64,000 nucleotides of DNA, from contig CAKOGI010000041.1 of NCBI GenBank assembly GCA_933228895.1, positions 1 to 64,000 of the forward strand, given 5' to 3'. The notes under the pieces are model-generated. The model had not been told where the DNA came from and made no database searches. It saw nothing but the letters and a program-made list of their open reading frames with translations. Numbering within the stretch: the first letter of the stretch is position 1; the number at the start of each line of letters is the position of its first letter. Positions 50,601 to 62,700 of this stretch are shown in pieces. Position numbers and translations under genes: made by a program. The DNA is from Platycnemis pennipes. Its lineage: Eukaryota > Arthropoda > Insecta > Odonata > Platycnemididae.

Positions 50601-53600
50601 AAACAGTTCAGCGCAACAAACTCACTATTTCAAAGCGAAATAGAAAAAAATCCTGCTGAAGGGCGTTGTAAAGAAAAGGTATTTATTTCGAAAAAATCAT
50701 TTTTACCGACGTTTTCTTCGAAAATACTCTTTTCTCTCATCGCAGATTATTCAGCGTAATGTATGTAAATAATCTTTAAATATAAAATAAATTTGGTAAA
50801 AGATGTTCTCTCAAATTGGAAATTCTTCTAATAAAATGAATTTTACTAGTAATTTTAATTATAACAGCAATTAATACTTAATTTCTTTGAAAAATATAGA
50901 AATCCTGCTAAAAGTCGTTCTACGATTACTTATTCCAATTGTTATAGTTAAAAAAAGTGATTACGTTAACATGATTCCTCAAAAAAATGATCTTCTTCAT
51001 ACTAAATTTATTTACCGTTGTTTTTCAAAGTATTTTGACTCTTACGCCAATTTTCAGAAGCGGTCACCACAACTTATGTCATATTATCGATCTACTAAAT
51101 AAATTCTCCTAAGAGATGTTCTCTCAAAAATGAAATTCCTCCTAATATATTCATATTAACCGCTGTTATTCAACTATTTTTGACACTTTAGCCTAGTCTC
51201 ATAATAGTTTATCACATATAAAAGCAAATGTTTTAGCAAAATAAAAAATCCTACCAAGAAATGTTTTTAGAAATATCACTTTCCTCCCACTAAATTTATT
51301 ATTACCGCTGTTTTTCAAGAAAAGTTTACTTTTTCGCTCTCTTCCTCAGTCGCTTTTTCCCTACTCTCAAATATATTTTATAGTTTATATTTTAAAATTT
51401 CTTTGCAGTAAAAATAAATCCAGCTAGGAGGCGATTTCTCAAATTAAATATTATATATTCAGGTAATCAGTTTTATTCCTGTTTTCAGCTAAAATTGTAT
51501 CTATTGATCGTTTTTAAAATTGATTCTTTTGTTCATCTCAAAACAGTTCATCGCAACAAATGCATTATTTTAAATCAGAATAGAAAAAAATCATGCTAAT
51601 AGGCGTTCTTACGAAAAGGTATTTTTATCAAAAAAATTCATTTTTTCCGCCGATTTTCTTCGAAAAAACTCTTTTCCCCTCATCTCAGAATAGTTCAGCG
51701 TAATGTATGTAAATAATCTTTTAAAACACAAAAATTTGCTAAATGGCGTTTTTTAAAATTAGAAATTCTTCCAATAAAATCATTTTTATTACTATTTTTT
51801 TAATGGACTTTTGCCTCCCTTCATAAGGGTTCACAGCAATTAATAGTTAATTTATTTTCAAAATATAGAAATCCAACTAAAAGGCGTTCTACGATCACTC
51901 ATTATAGTTTTAACGATAAATAAAGTGATAACGCTATGAGGAGTCCACGTAAAAATGAATTATTTTTAACCTATTTTTTCATCGCTGTGTTGCAAATTAT
52001 ATTGTCTCTAACTTCAATTTTAAGAACAGGTCACCACACTAATGTCAAATAACCGAGGTACTAAATAAATTCTTGTAGGAGATTGTCTTCAAAAATGAAA
52101 TTCCTCCTAATAAACTCATTTCAACCGCTGTTATGCAACTATTATTGACCCTTTAGCCAATTCTCATAATTGTTAATTACATTTAAAGCAAATGTCTTAG
52201 CAAAACAAAAATTCCTACTAGGAGTTGTTCTCCTAAAAATAACTATCCTCCAACTAAATTTATTTATACCTCTGTTTTTCAAGAAAAATTTACTTTTTCT
52301 GCTCCTCTCAAATATTTCACAGTATTTAATTCAAAATTTCCATGCAACAAATTAAATCCAGCCTAGAGGCGCATTCTCAAATTAAATATTATATATTCAA
52401 GTAATCATTTTTATTCCTGTTTTCAGCTAGAATTGTATCTATTGATCATCTCAAAACAGTTCATCGCGCCGAAATCACTATTTCAAAGCAAAATAGAAAA
52501 AATCATTTCAAAGGGCGTTCTTACGAAAAGGTATTTCTTTCGAAAAAATTCATTTTTACCGAATTTTTCTTCAAAAATAATCTTTTTCCTCATCACAGAA
52601 TAGTTCAGCGTCATGTATTAAATAATCTTAAAAAAAACCTACAAAATGCATTCTCTCAAATTTGTAATTCTTCATATAAAATAATTTTTACTACTATTTT
52701 TTTTATGAAAAATGGACTCTTTTGCCTCCCATCAAAAGGGTTCACAGCAATCAATGCTTAATTTCATTGCAAAATATAGAAATCATACTAAAAGACGTTC
52801 TACCACTCCTCATTCAAATTTTTATGGACAAATAAAGTGATTAAGCTAAAAAGGGCCCTCGCACAAATGAATTTCTTCATTCTAAATTTTTTTTCGTTGT
52901 TTTACAACTTATAATGTCCTTACGCCAATTTTAAAAACAGGTCTCCACAACTTATGTCAAATTTCCGAGCTACTAAATAAATTCTTGTAAGAGATGTTCT
53001 CTCAAAAATGAAATTCCTCCTAATAAATTCATTTTAACCGCTGTTATTCAACTGTTATTGACCCTTTAACCTATTCTCATAATATTTTGCCACATTTAAA
53101 GCAAATGTCTTAATTAACCAAAAATCCTACGAGGAGTTGTTCTACTAAAAATAACTTTCATCCAACTGAGTTTATTTACACCGCTGTTTTTCAAGGAAAA
53201 TATACTTTTTCTGCTCCTCTCAAATATTTCACAGTAATAATTCAAAATTTCTTTGCAAAAAAATTAAATCCATCTAAGAGGCTCATTCTCAATTTCAATA
53301 TTATGTATTCAAGTAATCATTTATTTTCCGGTTTTCAGCTTAAAATTGTTTCTTTTAATCATCTCAAAACAGTTGATCGCAACGAAATCACTATTTCAAA
53401 CCAAAATAAAAAAAATCGTGCTAAAGGGCGTTCTTACGAGAAGGTATTTTTTTCGAAAAAATTCATTTTTTCCGACGTTTTCTTCAAAAAAACTCTATTT
53501 CCTCATTTCAGAATAGTTCAGCGTAATGTATGCAAATAATCTTTAAAAAAAACCTGCTAAAATGGGTTCTCTCAAATTTGTAATTCTTCCAAAAAATCAT

Positions 53601-55260
53601 TTTTACTACTTTTTTTATAGAAAATTGACTCTTTTGCCTCCCGTTTGAAGTGTTCACAGCATCTAATGCTTAATTCTATTTCAAAATATAGATATCTTGG
53701 AGAAAAGCGTTCTACAATCACTCATTATAATTTTTAATGATAAATAAAGTTAGAAAGCTATAAGGAGTCCTCGTAAAAATGAATTATTTTAAACCTATTT
53801 TTTTAATCCATGTTTTGCAACTTATATTGTCTCTTACTTCAGTTTTAAGAACAGATCACCACAACTTATGTCAAATTTCCGAGCTACTAAATAAAATCTT
53901 CTTAGACATGTTCCGTCAAAAATGAAATTCCTCCTAATAAAATTATTTTAACCACTGTTATTCAACTATTATTGACCATTTAGCCTATTGTCATAATATT
54001 TAACCGTATTTAAGCTAATATCTTAGCAAAACAAAAAGTCCTACTAAGAGTTGTTCTCTGAAAAATAACTTTATTCCCACTAAATTTATTATTACCGCGG
54101 TTTATCAATATAAATTTACTTTTTCGCTTCTTCTCAAATATTTCACCCTAATTATTTCAAAATTTATTTGCAAAAAAATTAAATCCGGCTATGAGGCGCT
54201 TTCTCAAATTAAATATTATATATTCAACTAATCATTTATATTCCTCTTTTCAGCTAAAATTTTATCTATTGATCATCTCAAAACAGTTCATCGCAACGAA
54301 ATCACTATTTGAAAGCAAAAAAGAGAAAAATACTGCTAAAGAGCGTTCTTACGAAAATGTATTTCTTTCGAAAAAATTCATTTTTCCGACGTTTTCTTCG
54401 AAAAAACTTTATTCCCTCATCTCTGAATAGTTCAGCGTAATGTATGTAAATAATATGTAAAATAAAAAAAAACTCCTAAAGAGGTTCTCTCAAATTTGTA
54501 ATTCTTCCAAAAAAAAAATTTTTACTACTTTTTTTAATAGAAAATTGACTCTTTTGCCTCCCTTTTGAAGTGTTCACAGCATCTAATGCTTAATTCTATT
54601 TCAAAATATAGATATCTTGGAGAAAGGCGTTCTACGATCACTCATTATAATTTTTAAAGATAAATTAATTTATAACGCTATAAGGAGTCCTCGTAAAAAT
54701 GAATTTTTTTAAACCTTTTTTTTTAATCCCTGTTTTGCAACTTATATTGTCTCTTACTTCAATTTTAAGAGCAGGTCACCACAACTTATGTCAAATTTCC
54801 GAGCTACTAATCAAAATCTTCTTAGACATGTTCCGTCAAAAATGAAATTCCTCCTTATAAAATTATTTTAACCACTGTTATTCAACTATTATTGACCATT
54901 TAGCCTATTATCATAATATTTAACCGTATTTAAGCAAATATCTTAGCAAAAAAAAAAGTCTTACTAAGAGTTGTTCTCTGAAAAATAACTTTATTCCCAC
55001 TAAATTTATTATTACCGCGGTTTATCAATATAAATTTACTTTTTCGCTTCCTCTCTAATATTGCACAGTAATTAATTCAAAATTTCTTTCTATAAAAATT
55101 GAATCCATCTAAGAGGCGCATTCTCAAATTAAATATTATATATTCAAGTAATCATTTTTATTCCTGTTTTCAGCTAAAATTGTATCTATTGATCATCATT
55201 TTAAAATAGTTCATCGCAACGAAATCACTGTTTTAAAGCAAAATAGAAAAATCCTGCTAA

Positions 55261-58200
55261 CCCTTTCAATGCGGCACCATATGATGGTACCTTTGCCGGT
55301 GTCGGAATGTTTTTTTGCCTAATTCTATTTGGTTTGCCTAATTTAAGCATAACATACATATAAATAACGTGTACTTGCCTGTTTTCATCTCTTTTTTTTT
55401 TAATTTTTTTATGACATTCAGGAATGTCATCCGCGCCTGGCGAAGTTTCCTGACTTATGCAACCCGCACAACTGATGGGGTGATTCGTTTCTTTTGCGAA
55501 ATTTTAGAGAAAAACTTCAAATTACTGTCTTGGTTAAGTTCAATAAGAGGTTAATGGATGCGTTTATCTAAACAAAGAAGTTTTCACACAGGTATTTGTC
55601 TGCTTATATTTTAAATTTAATTTTTGTTCTATAAGAATGCATGTAATTTGCACCTATCTCCATCGCATTTTTTTGCTGTAAATATTTCGGCTTTGAGTTG
55701 AGTTATATGAAGATGAAATGTCTTCTCTATTCGTAATGGTTAAATACATTTTACTCAGCAGTGTTTTAAATTTTCCTTCTCCTTGTACTCCTTAAATTTT
55801 CCTTCCCTAATGTACAAGAAAAAACCCCATATCTCTAGGCGCTTCAAAGATTTTGCCCCCATGAAAGCCACTAACAACTATAAAATTATATTGATCGTAG
55901 CTTAGGCAGCAGCACTATCACTATAGTTATACGCGCTAGCCTAACTGCATATACTCTCTGGTTCGTATTTACCATGATATAATTAGCGATCATGCCAAAT
56001 TATTTTGGAATCCCATGATATCACTCGTCCGCTGGGTGTCGCCCGCTCGTAGCATGCCTGAGAATTCGTCATGGCAGACATTCTGCAATTGTCTCTATGA
56101 AAACCCCACTGATTCTATTAGTATCCTTGGAAAAACCCGTCCTCGGTAAAAATGTTTATGAGCCGCTGAGTGCCTCGGTCTATTGTACCCTTTCTGTTGT
56201 CCTATCCCCTGCCTCTCCCCCCTTCGGGTTTCACTTGACGCTTCCTTTTCCCCAACCCCTGCCAAGCCACCACTTTCTTTCCTCTCCTCTAGTGGTTCCT
56301 TTTCTAACCCCTGACCATCCAAATTCCTGTTCCTTCTATCTCTTTTCCTCAATGTCATTGTTCACTTCCTTTTTTTACCCATTTAGAACACCCAGTTCTC
56401 TGAACTTTAAGCTCGCGTACACATCAGAAATACGGCACTGTAACAAACTCAGGGAGCTACGTTGACTTACTAGTGATTTTAAACATTGGATAAATAATTA
56501 CATTATTTACAATAATAGTAAATCAATCCGATGTGCATTGGATAAACTGTATGCAACTGTATGTATATCATAGTATGCAAAATGCTCGATGCAGTACAGT
56601 ATTCTTCCAAACGTAAGATCTCACAAATGTATGTATACATACATTTACACACTCATTCAAACATAGCAGTTTTGAATAATGCAATGGTACACAATAAAAA
56701 AATAAAAAATATATTCTGAAAAATAAGTCTATAACAGCAATGATAAAAGAGGTGTCACCAATAATTAAATGAATTACACTATTTGCTACAGGAAAAATGT
56801 CTGTACGGAAAACCTTGAAAATCATGAATTATTAAATGTTATAATAACGAAAACACAATATTTAAAGACTAAAGAATGAATCTAAACTTAATACCTTATA
56901 AAATGTATTATATTGGAAATCACAATTATGCAAACAAAAATCCCACGAGAATAGATTTTCACGAAAACTAAACTATTTTTATGAAATTCCTGTAAGCAAA
57001 GGCGCAAGCAAAGTCATGGCTCGCCCTCAGAGTTAGGACAAATGTACACCACAGATTTCCTTACTCCCTTAGTGTGACATACTCTGCATCTCTCCTGCTA
57101 TTTTTCCCTTTCTCCCCAACAGCTATTATAGCGGGAAAGTGGGCGAGACCCCTTTTTGGTTGCGGAAAAGCAATCAAAGCTTTTGTCCTACTGGAAAGTA
57201 ACGACTCAATTAACTCAAACCTAAAAGCATAAAGGCTCTTTTTATTCCCGCTATATTTGTTATAAAGCATATAGCTGTTCACCAGCATAATCTGAAATAT
57301 GTGGATTCCTACCTTCTTATACCACCTGAGCGTTTTGTGCTCACAGGTGTAGTACGACAACAGCTGGTCGCAATGATCCACCCCCTCCCCCCCCTAAACT
57401 TATTCTAAGTAGCTACGGCTTCTCCTCTGCCTGGTCGTGGATTTGGTACAAAGTAGCTTCCAAATAAAGAAAATCATGGCAACGTCTGTCTTGTCTTTCC
57501 ATCGAAAGACGCAAATTCCATACTTATTCCAGCGAGTAATGACCTCTGCCTTTGGCAATTTTCAGCCGAAAACCCCTTTTACATTTTCTTTCCTGTTTGC
57601 TCGCAGGGTTCCTGTGCAGTACGTTTCACTTGAAAGCAGATCCCTAGTTAAACGTACATTGTTATAATAATTGTTCAGATAAACACTGTTTCCATTACGC
57701 TAAAAGTTCTCTAAACGTTTATGCACAACTTGATCTCCATGTCCTCGTCCACACAACTCATCATCTCCGGAGCTCGCGTAAATAATCAAGCGGTGGACCA
57801 ATCCTGCAGGTTCACAAAGCATATACATTTTTATGCCATGCTTGTGTTTTTACCCTAAAGGTATTGGCGAAAAACCAAGCGGCCTCTCCAGAGTAGCATC
57901 GACTCGTCGATGCACAATTCCCTTCCTCCATCGCCTCCTGGAAGCAGTTTAGAAGTATAGTTTAGTCCCCTGCCACACACGTATATGGTGGCTTGCAGGG
58001 TATTATGTAGATGTAGATGTAGAAGGGATCTTATTTTATATACACGATCTCAGGGAGCAGGATCATTCTCATCAGGATTTTTAGCAAAGTGCAGTGCTTA
58101 CAATACCCCTAGGAAACGATCCCTCGGCATCGAATTCCGGATATTTAAAATTGAATAATATCAATGTTTTTCAATAATCAGACATCCGGTTTGTTCTGAT

Positions 58201-58756
58201 TGTCCCCATGTGGAAGAGCAGGCCCAACCAAACATTAAACTTCTCCCTATCCAATGGCTTCCAGTCTGTTATCCTCCCTCTAGGAGATGGGTTGTTCAAC
58301 AATATGCACTCCGCATTCCTCTCCGTCTCCCGAAGAATAAGGACATTAACCTCATCGTTAAACACCAAAATACTGACGAAGAATAAAACGCTACACTGAA
58401 AATCAATTGGTAAAACTCGAATGCCAGTAGTAGTTCAGTAGTCACATGTAACATACAAAAAACAACGTACATTGGAAAATATCACACTGGAACTACAGCG
58501 AAAAAGTAGCAAAAACTCAAAAAAATCGTAATAACGCGAAAAACTGTAGAAAAGCTAAAATTCGGTGAAACCAGAAACGAAGCACACGCAAGGACGGCCA
58601 ACACCCAACTGCAGAGCGGAGAAAAGAAAGCACCCCAAAACGGCCACGCATAGTTCCGTTATAACCATTCAAAATGATCCCAAGGGCATGACAGTGTCAT
58701 CCGCGCCGGCGGCTGGGAGCGGATGACTGCCAGGACAGTCATCCGCATTGAATGGG
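55261..58756 (-). mobile_element. piggyBac-like DNA transposon, copy in HOR 4 (defective, most divergent)
   Basis: The same element, 3,496 bp, flanked by CTAA at 55257-55260 and 58757-58760. Its right end reads cccattcaatgcgg on the minus strand, so the inverted repeats here have one mismatch, not two. Private changes include a 6-bp duplication (gtagatgtagatgtag near 58008-58021), several substitutions near 58590-58605, and a loss of one A near 58460. Confidence 0.93.
56978..58386 (-). pseudogene. piggyBac-family transposase remnant, HOR 4
   Basis: Collinear with the HOR 1 remnant, plus a 6-bp tandem duplication near 58008-58021 between the second and third blocks. Other private substitutions occur, for example aaagcttttgtc at 57176 and cctgtttgctcg at 57592. 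The catalytic and frame lesions are the same. Confidence 0.9.
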
Positions 58757-59753
58757 CTAAAGGGCGTTCTTACGAAAAGGTATTTCTTCAGAAAAAATTC
58801 ATTTTTTCCGACGTTTTCTTCGAAAAAACTCTATTCCCTCATCTCTGAATAGTTCAGCGTAATCTATGTAAATAATCTTTAAAATAAAAAAAACCTGCTA
58901 AAAGAGATTCTCTCAAATCTGTAATTCTTCCAAAAAAATCATTTTTACTACTATTTTTTTATAAAAAAATTGCCTCTTTTGCCTCCCTTTAGAAGGGTTC
59001 GAGGCATCTAATGCTTAATATCTTTTCAAAATAAGGATATCTTGGTTAAAGGCGTTCTACGATCACTCATTATAATTGTTAAAGATAAATAAAGTGATAA
59101 CGCTATGAGGAGTCCTCGTAAAATGAATTATTTTAAACCTATTTTTTTTGCTGTTTTGCTACTTATTATGTCTCTTACTCAAATTTTAAGAACAGGTCAC
59201 CACAACTAATGTCAAATTTCCAAGCTACTAAATAAAATCTTCTTAGACATGTTCCGTCAAAAATGAAATTCCTCCTAATAAAATTATTTTAACCTCTGTT
59301 ATTCAACTATTATTGACCATTTAGCCTATTCTCTTAATAGTTAACCGTGTTTAAGCAAATATCTTAGCAAAACAAAAAGTCCTACTAAGAGTTGTTCTCT
59401 GAAAAATAACTTTATTCCCACTAAATTTATTATTACCGCGATTTTTCAAGATAAATTTACTTTTTCTGTTCCTCTCAAAAATTTCTCCGTAATTATTTCA
59501 AAAGTTCTTTGCAAAAAAATTAAATACAGCTAAGAGGCGCTTTCTCAAATTAAATATTATATATTCAAGTAATCATTTTTATTCCTGTTTTCAGCGAAAA
59601 TTGTATCTATTGATCATCTCCAAACAGTTCATCGCAACGAAATCACTATTTCAAACCAGAATAGAAAAAATCCCGCTAAAAGGCGTTCTTACGAAAAGGT
59701 ATTTCTTTCGAAAAAATTCATTTTTCCGACGTTTGCTTAGAAAAAACTCTATT

Positions 59754-59787
59754 CCCTCATCTCAGAATAGTTCAGCGTAATGTATGT
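59754..59787. other. Unequal-exchange breakpoint between HOR 4 and HOR 5
   Basis: To the left the sequence matches monomer 6 (for example gtttgcttagaaaaaactct, as at 8611). To the right it matches monomer 1 (aaataatcttttaaaacaca, as at 584). The 34 bases in between match both. The join removes about 8,993 bp relative to a full HOR. Confidence 0.92.
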
Positions 59788-62700
59788 AAATAATCTTTTA
59801 AAACACAAAAATTTGCTAAATGGCGTTTTTTAAAATTAGAAATTCTTCCAATAAAATCATTTTTATTACTATTTTTTTAATGGACTTTTGCCTACCTTCA
59901 TAAGGGTTCACAGCAATTAATAGTTAATTTATTTGCAAAATATAGAAATCCAACTAAAAGGCGTTCTACGATCACTCATTATAGTTTTAACGATAAATAA
60001 AGTGATAACGCTATGAGGAGTCCACGTAAAAATGAATTATTTTTAACCTATTTTTTCATCGCTGTGTTGCAAATTATATTGTCTCTAACTTCAATTTTAA
60101 GAACAGGTCACCACACTAATGTCAAATAACCGAGGTACTAAATAAATTCTTGTAGGAGATTGTCTTCAAAAATGAAATTCCTCCTAATAAACTCATTTCA
60201 ACCGCTGTTATGCAACTATTATTGACCCTTTAGCCAATTCTCATAATTGTTAATTACATTTAAAGCAAATGTCTTAGCAAAACAAAAATTCCTACTAGGA
60301 GTTGTTCTCCTAAAAATAACTATCCTCCAACTAAATTTATTTATACCTCTGTTTTTCAAGAAAAATTTACTTTTTCTGCTCCTCTCAAATATTTCACAGT
60401 ATTTAATTCAAAATTTCCATGCAACAAATTAAATCCAGCCTAGAGGCGCATTCTCAAATTAAATATTATATATTCAAGTAATCATTTTTATTCCTGTTTT
60501 CAGCTAGAATTGTATCTATTGATCATCTCAAAACAGTTCATCGCGCCGAAATCACTATTTCAAAGCAAAATAGAAAAAATCATTTCAAAGGGCGTTCTTA
60601 CGAAAAGGTATTTCTTTCGAAAAAATTCATTTTTACCGAATTTTTCTTCAAAAATAATCTTTTTCCTCATCACAGAATAGTTCAGCGTCATGTATTAAAT
60701 AATCTTAAAAAAAACCTACAAAAGGCATTCTCTCAAATTTGTAATTCTTCATATAAAATAATTTTTACTACTATTTTTTTTATGAAAAATGGACTCTTTT
60801 GCCTCCCATCAAAAGGGTTCACAGCAATCAATGCTTAATTTCATTGCAAAATATAGAAATCATACTAAAAGACGTTCTACCACTCCTCATTCAAATTTTT
60901 ATGGACAAATAAAGTGATTAAGCTAAAAAGGGCCCTCGCACAAATGAATTTCTTCATTCTAAATTTTTTTTCGTTGTTTTACAACTTATAATGTCCTTAC
61001 GCCAATTTTAAAAACAGGTCTCCACAACTTATGTCAAATTTCCGAGCTACTAAATAAATTCTTGTAAGAGATGTTCTCTCAAAAATGAAATTCCTCCTAA
61101 TAAATTCATTTTAACCGCTGTTATTCAACTGTTATTGACCCTTTAACCTATTCTCATAATATTTTGCCACATTTAAAGCAAATGTCTTAATTAACCAAAA
61201 ATCCTACGAGGAGTTGTTCTACTAAAAATAACTTTCATCCAACTGAGTTTATTTACACCGCTGTTTTTCAAGGAAAATATACTTTTTCTGCTCCTCTCAA
61301 ATATTTCACAGTAATAATTCAAAATTTCTTTGCAAAAAAATTAAATCCATCTAAGAGGCTCATTCTCAATTTCAATATTATGTATTCAAGTAATCATTTA
61401 TTTTCCGGTTTTCAGCTTAAAATTGTTTCTTTTAATCATCTCAAAACAGTTGATCGCAACGAAATCACTATTTCAAACCAAAATAAAAAAAATCGTGCTA
61501 AAGGGCGTTCTTACGAGAAGGTATTTTTTTCGAAAAAATTCATTTTTTCCGACGTTTTCTTCAAAAAAACTCTATTTCCTCATTTCAGAATAGTTCAGCG
61601 TAATGTATGCAAATAATCTTTAAAAAAAACCTGCTAAAATGGGTTCTCTCAAATTTGTAATTCTTCCAAAAAATCATTTTTACTACTTTTTTTATAGAAA
61701 ATTGACTCTTTTGCCTCCCGTTTGAAGTGTTCACAGCATCTAATGCTTAATTCTATTTCAAAATATAGATATCTTGGAGAAAAGCGTTCTACAATCACTC
61801 ATTATAATTTTTAATGATAAATAAAGTTAGAAAGCTATAAGGAGTCCTCGTAAAAATGAATTATTTTAAACCTATTTTTTTAATCCATGTTTTGCAACTT
61901 ATATTGTCTCTTACTTCAGTTTTAAGAACAGATCACCACAACTTATGTCAAATTTCCGAGCTACTAAATAAAATCTTCTTAGACATGTTCCGTCAAAAAT
62001 GAAATTCCTCCTAATAAAATTATTTTAACCACTGTTATTCAACTATTATTGACCATTTAGCCTATTGTCATAATATTTAACCGTATTTAAGCTAATATCT
62101 TAGCAAAACAAAAAGTCCTACTAAGAGTTGTTCTCTGAAAAATAACTTTATTCCCACTAAATTTATTATTACCGCGGTTTATCAATATAAATTTACTTTT
62201 TCGCTTCTTCTCAAATATTTCACCCTAATTATTTCAAAATTTATTTGCAAAAAAATTAAATCCGGCTATGAGGCGCTTTCTCAAATTAAATATTATATAT
62301 TCAACTAATCATTTATATTCCTCTTTTCAGCTAAAATTTTATCTATTGATCATCTCAAAACAGTTCATCGCAACGAAATCACTATTTGAAAGAAAAAAGA
62401 GAAAAATACTGCTAAAGAGCGTTCTTACGAAAATGTATTTCTTTCGAAAAAATTCATTTTTCCGACGTTTTCTTCGAAAAAACTTTATTCCCTCATCTCT
62501 GAATAGTTCAGCGTAATGTATGTAAATAATATGTAAAATAAAAAAAAACTCCTAAAGAGGTTCTCTCAAATTTGTAATTCTTCCAAAAAAAAAATTTTTA
62601 CTACTTTTTTTAATAGAAAATTGACTCTTTTGCCTCCCTTTTGAAGTGTTCACAGCATCTAATGCTTAATTCTATTTCAAAATATAGATATCTTGGAGAA

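Larger units (their letters stand above)
34046..51115. repeat. Satellite higher-order repeat, copy 3 (complete, 17,070 bp)
   Basis: This copy is collinear with copy 1 at an offset of 34,045 bp, rising to 34,076 bp after the partial monomer. Monomers start at about 34046, 35012, 35924, 36838, 37758, 42174, 43090, 44245, 45167, 46087, 47005, 47890 (partial), 48393, 49314 and 50230. It has neither the 66-bp deletion of copy 2 nor the ~31-bp deletion of copy 1, so at 17,070 bp it is the best representative of the full unit. Confidence 0.95.
51116..59770. repeat. Satellite higher-order repeat, copy 4 (truncated after monomer 6)
   Basis: This copy follows copy 1 at an offset of 51,115-51,121 bp through monomers starting at 51116, 52082, 52994, 53908, 54828 and 59249, including its piggyBac-like element at 55261-58756. 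Within monomer 6 it switches, inside a block identical to both parents (59754-59787), to the equivalent point of monomer 1. The end coordinate is the middle of that ambiguous block. Monomers 7-15 are absent. Confidence 0.93.
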
